Shown: one piece after another, positions 51,937 to 62,380 of the stretch
How the letters are laid out: every line of letters begins with the position of its first letter
Position numbering within the stretch: position 1 is the stretch's first letter
Origin: Thermodesulfovibrio yellowstonii DSM 11347
GTDB lineage: Bacteria; Nitrospirota; Thermodesulfovibrionia; Thermodesulfovibrionales; Thermodesulfovibrionaceae
Direction of reading: 5' to 3'
Assembly (NCBI RefSeq): GCF_000020985.1
Contig: NC_011296.1
Location: forward strand, 1,230,001 to 1,294,000
DNA length: 64,000 nucleotides
Position numbers and translations under genes: made by a program
The notes under the pieces: generated by a model
Told to the model about the DNA's origin: nothing
Database searches by the model: none
The model's input: the letters and a program-made list of their open reading frames with translations, nothing else

Positions 51937-53111
51937 GAAAATTTTCTTCCTTTGTAGTAATATCTATATGTTCTTAATTTATTTTTTTTCTGTAATGTTA
52001 ATTCTGTAAAATCTGCCTTATAATCAAATCTTGAAAGATTAAGCAAAACTCCCACTGCTATAAGATTGACAACAAGGGAAGAACCACCGTAACTAATAAA
52101 AGGCAAGGGAAGTCCTTTTGTTGGTGCCAGACCTGTTACAACTGCAAAGTTTATTAATGCCTGAATTGAAATCATGATTGTAATTCCCGAAGCAAGAAAA
52201 TAACAAAAAGGGTCAATCTGCTTTGCTGCAATATTTAGTCCTCTCATACATATGAAAAAGAAAAGAATAACAACTACGCAAACACCAATAAATCCCATTT
52301 CTTCACCGATGTGAGCAAATATAAAATCTGTGTGTATCTCAGGTAAAAAAGCAAGTTTCTGCTTTCCTTCGCCAAGACCTTGTCCTGTAAGCCCTCCGCT
52401 TCCAAGTGCAATAAGTGACTGAACAAGCTGAAAACCGCTTCCCTGAGGATCTGACCAAGGGTCAAGAAATGAAGTTATTCTTTTCCATCTATAAGGTTCT
52501 TTTGCAAGATAAAATAAAACAGGAATTGCAAGCAAAATAGTAAGTCCCAAAAATCTTAAACTTACACCTCCGATAAAAAGCATCACAAAGGTGATTATTC
52601 CAAGTGTCATAACTGCACCAAAATCTGGTTGTTTAAGAAAAATTATCTGAAATACTCCCATTAAACTTATCGGAATTACAAAATCCTTGATACTTTCTTT
52701 ATTATAACTTTCTCTGCTCATATACCATGCAAGGAAAAAAACCATTGCAAGCTTTACAAGTTCAGAAGGTTGAAAAACACTGGGCCACAGTCTGAGCCAT
52801 CTTCTTGCACCTCCTGCACTTACTCCTAATGGACTAAAAACAGCAATAAGCATTATAAAAGAAATAATAAGCAGAGGAAAAACAAGTTTTTTTAATTTTG
52901 TAACAGGTAAAAATATAAATACAACTATGAAAAAAAAGCCTATAATCAATGTAAATAGTTGCTTCTGTAAGTAAATCATTCCACCTTTATCAGCATATTT
53001 TGCCTTAACAGAAGCTAAAACAGAAGTAGAACTATAAACTGCAATTAATCCAATTATTACAAGAATAGTTACAGCTATTATAAGAGTTTTATCAATAGAA
53101 CCTTTTTTCAT
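51933..53111 (-). CDS. ftsW: Lipid II flippase/polymerase FtsW (SEDS family)
   Basis: SEDS-family peptidoglycan glycosyltransferase, 392 residues and about ten helices. GGARRWLRLWPSVFQPSELVKLAMV, PDFGAVMTLG, SGFQLVQSLIALGSGGLTGQGLGEGKQK and PFISYGGSSLV blocks (each summarised) identify it, with the catalytic aspartate region WKRITSFLDPW. It works with FtsI at the septum. It overlaps murD by 4 nt. Confidence 0.96.
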   Translation of the reverse strand: MKKGSIDKTLIIAVTILVIIGLIAVYSSTSVLASVKAKYADKGGMIYLQKQLFTLIIGFFFIVVFIFLPVTKLKKLVFPLLIISFIMLIAVFSPLGVSAGGARRWLRLWPSVFQPSELVKLAMVFFLAWYMSRESYNKESIKDFVIPISLMGVFQIIFLKQPDFGAVMTLGIITFVMLFIGGVSLRFLGLTILLAIPVLFYLAKEPYRWKRITSFLDPWSDPQGSGFQLVQSLIALGSGGLTGQGLGEGKQKLAFLPEIHTDFIFAHIGEEMGFIGVCVVVILFFFICMRGLNIAAKQIDPFCYFLASGITIMISIQALINFAVVTGLAPTKGLPLPFISYGGSSLVVNLIAVGVLLNLSRFDYKADFTELTLQKKNKLRTYRYYYKGRKFS

Positions 53112-54556
53112 AAAGAGTTCACAATATCTTTAAATACTTCTCCTCTATGTTCAAAGTTTTTGAACATATCAAAACTTGCGCATCCAGGAGAAAGAAGCAC
53201 TACATCACCAGCACGAGCAATTTCCTTTGCTTTAATCACAGCAGACTTCATATCACTTTCTAAATAGCATGGAACCAAATCTCCAAGAGCATCTGCTATC
53301 TTATGCTTTGCCTCACCGATAAGTAGTAAAGCCTTTACTTTTTCTTTTACAATACTTTTCAAAGCAGAAAAATCTCCATCTTTATCTCTTCCACCAGCAA
53401 TCAATATCACATTACCGGGAAAACTTTCAAGAGATTTCTTAACTGCGTCAACATTAGTGCCCTTTGAGTCATTTATATAGATTACTCCATCTATTTCTCT
53501 GACAGGCTCCATTCTATGTGGAAGACCTGGAAATTGCTGAACAACGTCTTTTATACTTTGCCCCTTGCATCCAGAACATAAAGCAAGTAAAGATGCTGCC
53601 ATTATATTTTCAACATTATGAATACCCTTTATTTTAAATGTGGAAACAGAAAGAACCGTGTTTTCCATCTCTTTCTTTATGTCATCAGAGACTTCTTCTC
53701 TGGCATTAAAATAAATAGAATCATTCTTTAAATAGGCACCATAGACATTTTGAACCCTGCTAAAATAAAAAACATGAGGAAGTTTACCTTTTTTTAAATA
53801 TACATTTCTTAAATATTCAATAGCTGATATAGTATTTTCATCATCCATGTTAAGAATTAAATAATCATCTCCGTTTTGATTCTGAAAAATTTTTGCCTTT
53901 GCCTCAATATATTCTTTCATGTCTGAATATCTATCCATATGGTCTGGAGTAATATTCAGAATTGCTGCAAAATCAGGTTTAAAAGTTTTGATTCCTTCAA
54001 GTTGAAAGCTGGAAAGTTCCAGCACAAGATATTCCATATCAATTTCTTTATTTAAAAGTTTTAAAACAACTTCTGCCATAGGATATCCAATATTTCCTGC
54101 AAGTTGAACCTTTTTACCATCTCTTTTTAAAAATTCATATGTAAGCGTTGAAGTAGTAGACTTTCCATTTGCACCTGTAATACCTATTATTTTTACATTC
54201 TCTTTTATTAAACTCAGAATCTGCCAACTAAGTTCTATCTCACCAATAACTGGTATGCCTTTATAAACTGCTGAAACAATTGAAGGTGTGCTTAATGGAA
54301 CTCCTGGACTTACAACAACAATATCAGCATTTTCAAGGGCTTCTGGTGGATGCCCCTCTCCTATGATTCGTTCTATTTTCCCGTTTACTGTTATTAAATC
54401 CTTTAAAATTTCCTCTTTGCTTTTTTTATCATTTATTATCAATTTTGCGCCAAGACTGCAAAGTAACTTAGATGCTGCTATACCACTTTTACCAAGACCA
54501 ACAACTGCTACTGTTTTATTCTCCAGTTCAGATAGTTCTTTTATTATTTTTTGCAT
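53108..54556 (-). CDS. murD: UDP-N-acetylmuramoylalanine--D-glutamate ligase MurD
   Basis: Mur ligase adding D-Glu, 482 residues. VGLGKSGIAASKLL, the ATP motif GITGANGKSTTSTLTYEF, LELSSFQLEG, NITPDHMDRY and NDSKGTNVDAVKKSLESF are standard. The start lies inside the 3' end of the carboxypeptidase gene (29-nt overlap). Confidence 0.96.
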   Translation of the reverse strand: MQKIIKELSELENKTVAVVGLGKSGIAASKLLCSLGAKLIINDKKSKEEILKDLITVNGKIERIIGEGHPPEALENADIVVVSPGVPLSTPSIVSAVYKGIPVIGEIELSWQILSLIKENVKIIGITGANGKSTTSTLTYEFLKRDGKKVQLAGNIGYPMAEVVLKLLNKEIDMEYLVLELSSFQLEGIKTFKPDFAAILNITPDHMDRYSDMKEYIEAKAKIFQNQNGDDYLILNMDDENTISAIEYLRNVYLKKGKLPHVFYFSRVQNVYGAYLKNDSIYFNAREEVSDDIKKEMENTVLSVSTFKIKGIHNVENIMAASLLALCSGCKGQSIKDVVQQFPGLPHRMEPVREIDGVIYINDSKGTNVDAVKKSLESFPGNVILIAGGRDKDGDFSALKSIVKEKVKALLLIGEAKHKIADALGDLVPCYLESDMKSAVIKAKEIARAGDVVLLSPGCASFDMFKNFEHRGEVFKDIVNSL

Positions 54557-55556
54557 TCGCTGCCCTCTTTGTTTTTGAGATTTTCTTTACTTTCTTTTTA
54601 TCTGTTTTAACTTTTTTATTCAATTTCTGATTTTTCTTATAGGAAACAGGCATTACTGATTTTTCTTCTGAAAGCTTAACAACAGGTTCATCTTTGCCTG
54701 TAAGAACATATTCTGCCTTTTCTACTAATTGTTGAGTATCTTTCCAAAGTTGCTCTCTATTTGTATCTCCTAAGATTGCTGTATAAACAAGTCTTCCATT
54801 AACTTTATAGGCACTTACAAAACAATGTCTTGCTCGCCTTGTATATCCTGTTTTGCCTCCTATCATATTATCTTCTGCCCATAAAAGCTGATTTGTATTC
54901 TGAATAAAATGCTCTTTTCCATTTTCAGACCTGATTAAATAAACACGAGTATGCACAGCCTCTTTTATTAATGGATAAGCAAGAGCATGAGACATTATTT
55001 TTGTTAAATCGTAGACTGTTGTATATTGACCTGCTCCAGGTAAACCTGATGCATTTATAAATCTTGTATCTTTTGCTCCAATTTTCTGCACTTTATCGTT
55101 CATAAGCTTTACAAAATTCTCCTCCCTTCCTGCAGTAGCTTCTGCAAGAGCAACTGCTGCGGAATTTACAGATCGCATTAATGCAAGATAAACAAGGTCA
55201 CGGACTTTATAAACTTCTCCTTCCACCAACTTTGGTGAAACACTCGGAGTTCTTGCTGCTTTTCTTGATATGGTTACTTTATGTTCAGGATCAAGTTTCT
55301 CAAGAGCAACCATCACTGTTACAAGTTTTGTTGTGCTTGCTGGAGGAAGTTTTATATGCGGATTCTTGCCGTATAAAACCTTCCCTGTCTGAGCATCAAC
55401 TGCAACAGCACTTGGAGCATCAATATCAACTTGTTTTTTAGTTTCCTGAGCTAAAGCTTCAGGAGAGTAAACTAAGACATAAATAAACAAAATAAAACAC
55501 ATAAAACGCATTCCTTTACATGTAAAACGAGTGAAACTGTTAAAATATCCTGTCAT
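54528..55556 (-). CDS. D-alanyl-D-alanine carboxypeptidase (peptidase S11, DacA-like)
   Basis: Low-molecular-mass penicillin-binding protein, 342 residues, exported by a long signal peptide (cleavage near ALAQ). The triad is complete: SxxK in PASTTKLV (Ser near residue 77), SxN in RSVNSAAVALAEA, KTG in IGGKTGYTRRARH. The C-terminal 60 residues are very Lys-rich (KKVKTDKKKVKK) with no PBP5 C-terminal beta domain. ATG 55556 has GAGGTG upstream. Its position between mraY and murD interrupts the usual dcw order. Confidence 0.9.
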   Translation of the reverse strand: MTGYFNSFTRFTCKGMRFMCFILFIYVLVYSPEALAQETKKQVDIDAPSAVAVDAQTGKVLYGKNPHIKLPPASTTKLVTVMVALEKLDPEHKVTISRKAARTPSVSPKLVEGEVYKVRDLVYLALMRSVNSAAVALAEATAGREENFVKLMNDKVQKIGAKDTRFINASGLPGAGQYTTVYDLTKIMSHALAYPLIKEAVHTRVYLIRSENGKEHFIQNTNQLLWAEDNMIGGKTGYTRRARHCFVSAYKVNGRLVYTAILGDTNREQLWKDTQQLVEKAEYVLTGKDEPVVKLSEEKSVMPVSYKKNQKLNKKVKTDKKKVKKISKTKRAANAKNNKRTI

Positions 55557-55560
55557 AATA

Positions 55561-56646
55561 TCACCTCAGTTTTAATGTTAAAAGACTCAAAAGGGCAAGT
55601 ATAATTCCTATTATCCAAAATCTAACAATAACCTTAGGTTCGGGCCATTTTTTTAATTCAAAATGATGGTGAAGCGGTGCCATTCTAAAAATTCTTTTTC
55701 CATTTGTTAATTTGAAATATCCTACTTGAAGGATAACAGAAAGAGCCTCTACAACAAATATGCCTCCAACAAGAGCTAAAACTATTTCATGCTTTGTAAT
55801 AACCGCAAGACTACCGAGTGCTCCACCAAGACTTAAAGAACCAACATCTCCCATAAAAACCTCAGCAGGATAGGAATTATACCATAAAAAGCCAAGACAT
55901 GCACCAAGCATTGCACCGCAAAAAACAGCTAATTCTCCTGTTCCGGGGATATAAAGAACATAAAGATATTTAGCAAATACAGCATGCCCTGATATATAGA
56001 GAAGAACAGCATTTACAATAGATGCAATACCTACAAGACCTGCTGCAAGTCCATCCATTCCATCTGTAAGATTTACAGCATTTGAACTACCTACAATCAC
56101 AAAAATAGCAAAAGGCAGATAAAATATTCCTAAATCAATAAGCCACTGTTTGAAAAATGGAATACTTAAAACAGTTGTATAAGGGTCCTTTGGGTTGAAA
56201 TAAAGAAAAAGAGTTACAGAAGAAGCAAGTAATAACTGAGCAAACAATTTATATCTACCTGGTAATCCTTTGTAATTTTTTCTTGTAATTTTTAGATAAT
56301 CATCTATAAATCCTATTAAGCCAAAACCTAAGAAACTAATTATCATAATCCACATATAGTGATTCTTTAAATTTCCCCACATAAGCACGGCAACTAAGAC
56401 TGAAGCAGTTATTATTATACCGCCCATTGTAGGTGTGCCTTCTTTTTTAAGATGTGTTTTAGGACCATCATCTCTTATATGCTGTGTAAGACTTAATTTT
56501 TTAAGCCATCTTATGCATGGTGGAGCAATGATGAATGTAAAAAAGAAAGATGTAAGGATAGCAAGCATTGTTCTGAAAGTAATATATTTGAAAACATTTA
56601 ATCCAGAAATATAGTCACTTAAACTGTAAAGAATCTCATAAAGCAT
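55561..56646 (-). CDS. mraY: Phospho-N-acetylmuramoyl-pentapeptide transferase MraY
   Basis: Ten-helix membrane enzyme making lipid I, 361 residues. GTPTMGGI near residue 71, LIGFIDDYLKI (catalytic Asp pair), NAVNLTDGMDGLA, EVFMGDVGSLSLGGALG and MAPLHHHFELKKWPE are all present and diagnostic. Confidence 0.97.
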   Translation of the reverse strand: MLYEILYSLSDYISGLNVFKYITFRTMLAILTSFFFTFIIAPPCIRWLKKLSLTQHIRDDGPKTHLKKEGTPTMGGIIITASVLVAVLMWGNLKNHYMWIMIISFLGFGLIGFIDDYLKITRKNYKGLPGRYKLFAQLLLASSVTLFLYFNPKDPYTTVLSIPFFKQWLIDLGIFYLPFAIFVIVGSSNAVNLTDGMDGLAAGLVGIASIVNAVLLYISGHAVFAKYLYVLYIPGTGELAVFCGAMLGACLGFLWYNSYPAEVFMGDVGSLSLGGALGSLAVITKHEIVLALVGGIFVVEALSVILQVGYFKLTNGKRIFRMAPLHHHFELKKWPEPKVIVRFWIIGIILALLSLLTLKLR

Positions 56647-56648
56647 TA

Positions 56649-57983
56649 CTATCTCCCTTCTTTCAAAATCTCAAGAATCTTCTCCAGCTTCATAGCCCTT
56701 GAACCTTTGATTAAAACAATTTCAGAACCCTTGAGTTCTTTTTTTAAAAACTCTGCCGCCTGTATAGGATCGTTAAAAACATATCCATTAACATATCTTA
56801 ATGCATTTTTTATAAACTTTCCCACTCCAATAAAAATATCTATCCCCATCTCATTTACCCATTTACCAACTTCTTCATGAGCTAAATCTGTAAATTCTCC
56901 AAGTTCGAGCATATCTCCTAAAACAGCAACTGTCCGTCTACCTTTTTTCCTTCTTGTAAGCTCCTGCAATGCGACTTTCATTGAAGAAGGATTGGCATTG
57001 TAAGCATCAAAAAATATTTCAACTCCATTAATTTTGATTATTTCTCCACGCATCTTCACAGAAGTGAAACTTTCTGTAATCTGTTGTATAGAACATTTAG
57101 ATATACCTAAAAAAGTAGCAACAGCAATCGCTCCTGTAAGATTGTAAATATTATAAATCCCCACTAAAGGAGTTTTAACTGCAAAGGCTGCAATATCACT
57201 ATAAAAATCAAATTCAACATGATCATTATAAAAATTAATGTTTTCAGCTCTAAAATCACATTCTTTGCTCATTCCGAATGTCAAAATTTGTCCGCTGTAT
57301 CTTTTAAGCCCATCCATTAGGAATTTATCATCTCCATTGGCAAAAACTGTTTTAACATAAGGAAGTATTTCTAATTCTCCCTCTCTTACTCCTTGAATTG
57401 AACCAAAGCCTTCAATATGTTCATATCCAATATTTGTAATCAATGCATAATCTGGATATACTATATCGCAAAGCTCTTTTATATCACCAGGTCTATTTGT
57501 TCCAAGCTCAAGAACCATAATTTCAGTATTGTTTTCAATCCTGCTGATGCAGAGCGGAACTCCGATGTTATTATTAAAATTTCCCTCAGTTTTAAGAATT
57601 TTGTATTTTTTTGATAAAAAACTGGCAATCAATTCCTTTGTTGTTGTCTTACCATTGCTTCCTACAACTGCGATAATCTTTCCCTTAAATTTTTTTCTTA
57701 AATATCCTGCTAAATTTTGTAAAGACTTAAGAGTGTCATCCACTATAACTACTGTTTTATTTTTAAAATCCATGCCTTCATTTTTTGAAACTACTGCACC
57801 AGAAGCCTTAATCAAAGCTTCATCTACAAATTCATGTCCATCTTTTTTTGAACCTTTCAATGCAAAAAAAAGATCATTCTTGCCAATTGTTCTTGTATCA
57901 ATTGATGCTTCTTTAAATATCTCATTTCCTTTTGAAACTAATTTTCCTCCTGTAGCTATCAATAAATCGTCAAGGGTAAACAT
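56649..57983 (-). CDS. murF: UDP-MurNAc-tripeptide--D-Ala-D-Ala ligase MurF
   Basis: Mur ligase adding D-Ala-D-Ala, 444 residues. SIDTRTIGKNDLFFALKG, the ATP loop GSNGKTTTKELIASFL, NNNIGVPL, ELGTNRPGDI, DAYNANPSSMKVAL and LGDMLELG confirm the family. Ends 2 nt before mraY. Confidence 0.97.
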   Translation of the reverse strand: MFTLDDLLIATGGKLVSKGNEIFKEASIDTRTIGKNDLFFALKGSKKDGHEFVDEALIKASGAVVSKNEGMDFKNKTVVIVDDTLKSLQNLAGYLRKKFKGKIIAVVGSNGKTTTKELIASFLSKKYKILKTEGNFNNNIGVPLCISRIENNTEIMVLELGTNRPGDIKELCDIVYPDYALITNIGYEHIEGFGSIQGVREGELEILPYVKTVFANGDDKFLMDGLKRYSGQILTFGMSKECDFRAENINFYNDHVEFDFYSDIAAFAVKTPLVGIYNIYNLTGAIAVATFLGISKCSIQQITESFTSVKMRGEIIKINGVEIFFDAYNANPSSMKVALQELTRRKKGRRTVAVLGDMLELGEFTDLAHEEVGKWVNEMGIDIFIGVGKFIKNALRYVNGYVFNDPIQAAEFLKKELKGSEIVLIKGSRAMKLEKILEILKEGR

Positions 57984-57989
57984 AATGAA

Positions 57990-59468
57990 TTACCTCAACT
58001 CTCTTAAGGCTTTTACAAGAATTTCTCTATCGCTGAAAGGATATCTTTTCCCTTTTATTTCCTGATAATCTTCATGTCCTTTGCCAGCAACAATTAGAAT
58101 GTCTCCCTTTTTACATATCTTTGTTCCTATATATAAACTCATGGTTCTGTCAGGAACAACAATGTAGTTGTCTTTTAAAATACCTTCTTCAATTTCTTTG
58201 ATTATTTCTCTTGGTTCTTCCCATCTCGGATTGTCTGAGGTAAGAATTACATAATCACTTAATTCAGTAGCAATTTTACCCATCTGGGGTCTTTTTCCTC
58301 TATCCCGATTTCCACCACAACCGAAAACTGTTACTATCTTTCCATTTTTTGATATCTCTTCTTTAAGTTTTCTTACACTTATAAGCAATCTTTCAAGAGC
58401 ATCTGGTGAATGAGCATAATCAACAAAAACAAGAAAATCCTGTCCTTCATCAACTCTCTCAAATCTTCCATCTGGAGAATGAGCATCTGAAATCGCAGAT
58501 TCAATAATATCAAAGGGAATATTCAAAGCTACAGCAACTGATACTGCGGAAATAACATTATAAATATTAGGAATACCTAAAAGATGAGTTTTTACAACTA
58601 ATTCCTTTTCCTTCTTAATATGAAGATTAATCTCTGTCTCTTTAAAGTTTAGTCTGTAGTTTTTAACATAAATATCTGCCTGAGGATTTTCTATTGAGTA
58701 AGTAATTTTTTTAGTGTTCAACTGTTCTGCCAACCTTCTTCCATAGACATCATCAAAATTGATAACCGCAACTCCTTCGTTTTTAAGCAACTCAGTAAAT
58801 AGCCTTTTTTTAGCATTGAAGTAATCTTCCATATCTTTATGAAAATCAAGATGGTCCCTTGAAAGATTTGTAAATACTGCGATATCAAATTTTGTGTAAT
58901 CAACTCTCTTTAAAGCAAGAGCATGCGAAGACACCTCTGTAATGACATATTCTACGCCTTTGACGAGCATTTCATGGAGAAGCTCTTGAAACTCAGGAGC
59001 TTCTGGAGTTGTGTGAACAGCAACTTTCTCCTCATTGTCAATCAAATATTTTATTGTTCCAATAACTCCGGTTTTTTTGTCATATCTTTTGAGTATTTCT
59101 CTTATAAGATATGATGTTGTTGTTTTTCCATTTGTGCCTGTTATTCCAATAATTTTAAGTCTTTCAGATGGATTTCCATAAAATTTTGAACTAATCCATG
59201 AAAGAGCGTCTCTTGAATCATTAACACCTATCCATGTAACATCTGCATACTCGGAAGGCATAAAGTGTCCTGTCTCATAAACAACAGCTTTTGCTCCTTT
59301 TTTTATTGCTTCCTCAATAAAAAAATGCCCATCTGCTTTCTGTCCTGATACTGCAAAAAAAAGACTTGCTTCTTTTACATCCTTAGAATTATAGGTTATG
59401 TAATCTATATTTTTGTTTATATCTCCCTTAACATTAAAATCACTCCTTAAAAGTTCTTTTAAAATCAT
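57990..59468 (-). CDS. murE: UDP-MurNAc-L-Ala-D-Glu--meso-diaminopimelate ligase MurE
   Basis: Mur ligase adding the third residue, 492 residues. GITGTNGKTTTSYLIREIL, TTPEAPEFQELL, NLSRDHLDFHKDMEDY, DYAHSPDALERLL and GCGGNRDRGKRP are standard. The DNPR motif in TSDNPRWEEP predicts meso-diaminopimelate rather than lysine, consistent with a Gram-negative wall. Confidence 0.97.
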   Translation of the reverse strand: MILKELLRSDFNVKGDINKNIDYITYNSKDVKEASLFFAVSGQKADGHFFIEEAIKKGAKAVVYETGHFMPSEYADVTWIGVNDSRDALSWISSKFYGNPSERLKIIGITGTNGKTTTSYLIREILKRYDKKTGVIGTIKYLIDNEEKVAVHTTPEAPEFQELLHEMLVKGVEYVITEVSSHALALKRVDYTKFDIAVFTNLSRDHLDFHKDMEDYFNAKKRLFTELLKNEGVAVINFDDVYGRRLAEQLNTKKITYSIENPQADIYVKNYRLNFKETEINLHIKKEKELVVKTHLLGIPNIYNVISAVSVAVALNIPFDIIESAISDAHSPDGRFERVDEGQDFLVFVDYAHSPDALERLLISVRKLKEEISKNGKIVTVFGCGGNRDRGKRPQMGKIATELSDYVILTSDNPRWEEPREIIKEIEEGILKDNYIVVPDRTMSLYIGTKICKKGDILIVAGKGHEDYQEIKGKRYPFSDREILVKALRELR

Positions 59469-61195
59469 TCTTTTGCTACCACAACCTTTCTATTGGTTTC
59501 ATTTTCAAATGTAACAACAAGTCCTTTTTCTTTAGCATCATCTCTTGGAATATTAAGATAAGCCATAGCTTCATCAGAAATTGCTTTAAATACTGGTGCA
59601 GCAACAACTCCTCCATAATGAGCTCCCTTAGGGTCATGAATAACAACTATCATTGCTATACGGGGATTATCTGCTGGAATAAATCCGACAAAAGAGCTTA
59701 CAAATCTATCTTTTGAATATCTACCTGTTTTAGGGTCATACTTCTGAGCTGTTCCTGTTTTCCCTGCAACATTATTACCATCAAGCTTTGCTTGAGTTGC
59801 TGTTCCGCCTTCTTCTGTAACTTTTTTCAATATATCTCTCATTATCTTTGCTGTTTTTTCAGATACTATTTTTTCTCTCTGTATAACAGCCTTATACAGA
59901 ATATTTCCTTCTGACGAACGAATTTCAGAAACTACAAATGGCTTTACAAGATAACCACCATTTGCAATAACAGAATAAGCTCTCAAAACCTGAATGGCTG
60001 TAACTGCCACTTCCTGCCCGATTGGAATAGCTCCTATTGATGTGCCTGACCATTTTTGAGTAGGTCTTATATAACCTGCCATTTCTCCAGGAAGGTCTAT
60101 CCCTGTCTTTTCACCAAAACCAAATTTCTTTATATATTGATAAAGCTTTTCCTTACCAAGCATCATCGCAATTTTTATTGTACCAACATTTGAAGACTTT
60201 TGAATAACTTCTTCAAAAGTAAGAACTCCGTGTCTGTGGGCATCTTTTATTTTTTTACCCCATACTTCTATATATCCCTGAGAGCAATCAAATTTAGTGT
60301 ATGGCTTTACAATACCTTCTTCTAATGCTGCGGTTGCTGTAACTATCTTAAAGGTTGAACCTGGTTCATATAAATCTGTTAATGCACGATTTCTTATTAT
60401 ACCAATATTTTTTATGAATTTTAAATTATTTGGATCATATGTTGGTCTGTTTGCTAAGGCAAGAATCTCTCCTGTAAATGGATCCATCATTATGGCAATT
60501 CCTGAAGAAGCTTGCCATTTTTTTACTGCTTCCTCAAGATATTTTTCAACAATGTATTGCAATCCTTCATCAATGGTTACAAAAATATCATTTCCTTTTA
60601 TATCTTTCAAGCTTCCATCAGAAAGTTTTTTTCCTCTGGCATCTACTGAAACTACTTTTGAGGATTTTTCTGCTTTAAGATATTTGTCATACTGCCTTTC
60701 TAATCCTTCCATGCCTTGTTCATCAATATTGACAAAACCAATAACATGAGAAGCTAAAAATCCATTAGGATAAAACCTTGCTCCTTCAGGAACAGAACCA
60801 ACTCCTTCAATCTTTAAAGCTTTAATTTTCTCTGCCACAGCATGATCAACTTTTCTTTCAAGCCATAGAAATCTTATATTTTTTTCTGATTGAGTTTTTA
60901 TCTGTTCAGCATTAACTTTTATATAACTTTTTAAAATATTTATTGTTTCATCTGACTTTAAAGATGAAGGGTCAATGAATAAAGATTCTTTTTCTAAAGA
61001 AACCGCTAATTCCCGTCCCATTCTATCATATATATTCCCTCTTTTTGGAATGATTTCTTCCTTTTTTATTTGTTGAATTTTTGCTCTTGAGAAATAAACC
61101 TGATGTTCAACAAACATGATTAAACCAAGACGAAAAATAATAGAAGCGAAGCAGACTAAGAGCATTATTTTCAGTAAAATAACTCTCTTTTGCAT
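59465..61195 (-). CDS. ftsI: Peptidoglycan D,D-transpeptidase FtsI (PBP3)
   Basis: Class B penicillin-binding protein, 576 residues with an N-terminal helix. The pedestal holds RGNIYDRMGRELA. The transpeptidase triad is EPGSTFKIVTA (Ser near residue 290), SSNVG and AGKTGTAQKYD. There is no PASTA domain. It overlaps murE by 4 nt. Confidence 0.95.
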   Translation of the reverse strand: MQKRVILLKIMLLVCFASIIFRLGLIMFVEHQVYFSRAKIQQIKKEEIIPKRGNIYDRMGRELAVSLEKESLFIDPSSLKSDETINILKSYIKVNAEQIKTQSEKNIRFLWLERKVDHAVAEKIKALKIEGVGSVPEGARFYPNGFLASHVIGFVNIDEQGMEGLERQYDKYLKAEKSSKVVSVDARGKKLSDGSLKDIKGNDIFVTIDEGLQYIVEKYLEEAVKKWQASSGIAIMMDPFTGEILALANRPTYDPNNLKFIKNIGIIRNRALTDLYEPGSTFKIVTATAALEEGIVKPYTKFDCSQGYIEVWGKKIKDAHRHGVLTFEEVIQKSSNVGTIKIAMMLGKEKLYQYIKKFGFGEKTGIDLPGEMAGYIRPTQKWSGTSIGAIPIGQEVAVTAIQVLRAYSVIANGGYLVKPFVVSEIRSSEGNILYKAVIQREKIVSEKTAKIMRDILKKVTEEGGTATQAKLDGNNVAGKTGTAQKYDPKTGRYSKDRFVSSFVGFIPADNPRIAMIVVIHDPKGAHYGGVVAAPVFKAISDEAMAYLNIPRDDAKEKGLVVTFENETNRKVVVAKE

Positions 61196-61196
61196 T

Positions 61197-61490
61197 TTAA
61201 TTCTTTTTATTGAAACTTACTGCTTTTACTAAACTCTCAGGGTTTCCAGATATATAAACAATCTTTCTTCTATCAGGAAATACGAGAAAATGCCCATCAG
61301 CATTATTAATTCTTACGAATGAAGTTAAAGATGCCTTTTCAGCAAGTAAAAGCCTTCTTTCATTAAGCATTTCCTTTTTTTTCTCTTCAAGACTACTTAA
61401 TCTGTACTCTACAGAAATTACATTTGACCTTACCCATAAAATTGCAAAAATTGCGAATAAACTGAAAACTATTAAAACAATCTGCTTCAT
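61197..61490 (-). CDS. ftsL: Cell division protein FtsL-like
   Basis: A 97-residue bitopic protein with one helix ([17 protein letters not shown]), a short coiled coil ([20 protein letters not shown]) and position between rsmH and ftsI, which defines FtsL in most genomes. Sequence conservation of the family is low. The ATG overlaps the rsmH stop (ATGA) and has AGGGGGTG upstream. Confidence 0.85.
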
Positions 61491-62380
61491 ATTTTTTCAC
61501 CCCCTCTTAGCCTTGCGCTTCTTGCTGATGGATTTTTAGCAACTTCTTCAAGAGATGGTAAAAGAGGTTTTTTAGTAAGAATACGCAGATTTCCTTTTTG
61601 TTCTTCCTCTCTGAAAAAATTTTTTACAACTCTGTCTTCACCTGAATGATAAGAGATTACACAAATTCTTCCACCAGAGTTTAATAATTCAACTGCCTGC
61701 AACAATCCTTGTCTAAGTTCTTCAAATTCCCTGTTTACTTCAATTCTTATTGCTTGAAAAATCTGAGTGGCAGGATGAAGCCTCCCATGTCTTGGAACAG
61801 TTTTTTTTACTAAATCTGCAAGCTCTTTACATGTATCAATAGTTTTTTTGCCTCTCTGTCTTATAATTTCTCTTGCTATTCTCCTTGCAAAAGGCTCATC
61901 ACCATAATCTCTAAAAATTTGAGTTAACTTTTGCTCAGGATATTTGTTTACAACATCCCATGCTGTCAATGGTTCTGTCTGATCCATTCTCATATCAAGT
62001 CTTTCCTCAGAATGAAAACTAAATCCTCTTTCAAAATCCTTAAGTTGAAGCATTGAAACACCAAGATCAAAAATTATCCCGTCAATTTTTTCAATATTTA
62101 ACTCTGACAAAACTTCTTTAAGATGAGAAAAGCTTGCTTTTCTTAAAATCACCCTTGAATCATCCAGAATTCTATTAGCATAAAAAATAGCAGACTCATC
62201 CCTGTCAATGCCGATTAATCTGCCATCTGGGCTAAGCCTTTTAAGTATCGCTAAAGAATGCCCACCACAGCCTAAGGTGGCATCAACATATATACCTCCG
62301 TAAGGATTCAGAAGTTGAATAACTTCCTTAACCATTACAGGAATGTGTATTTTTTTATAATCCATACTTAGCAAGAGCAT
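61487..62380 (-). CDS. rsmH: 16S rRNA m4C1402 methyltransferase RsmH (MraW)
   Basis: SAM-dependent methyltransferase, 297 residues. [66 protein letters not shown] and [16 protein letters not shown] identify it. ATG 62380 has AAAGAGG upstream; an alternative ATG at 62365 lacks it. Overlaps mraZ by 26 nt. Confidence 0.96.

Noticed and set aside
57529-58065. 178-codon plus-strand open frame opposite murF/murE
   Set aside because: Antisense shadow of well-conserved Mur ligase genes.
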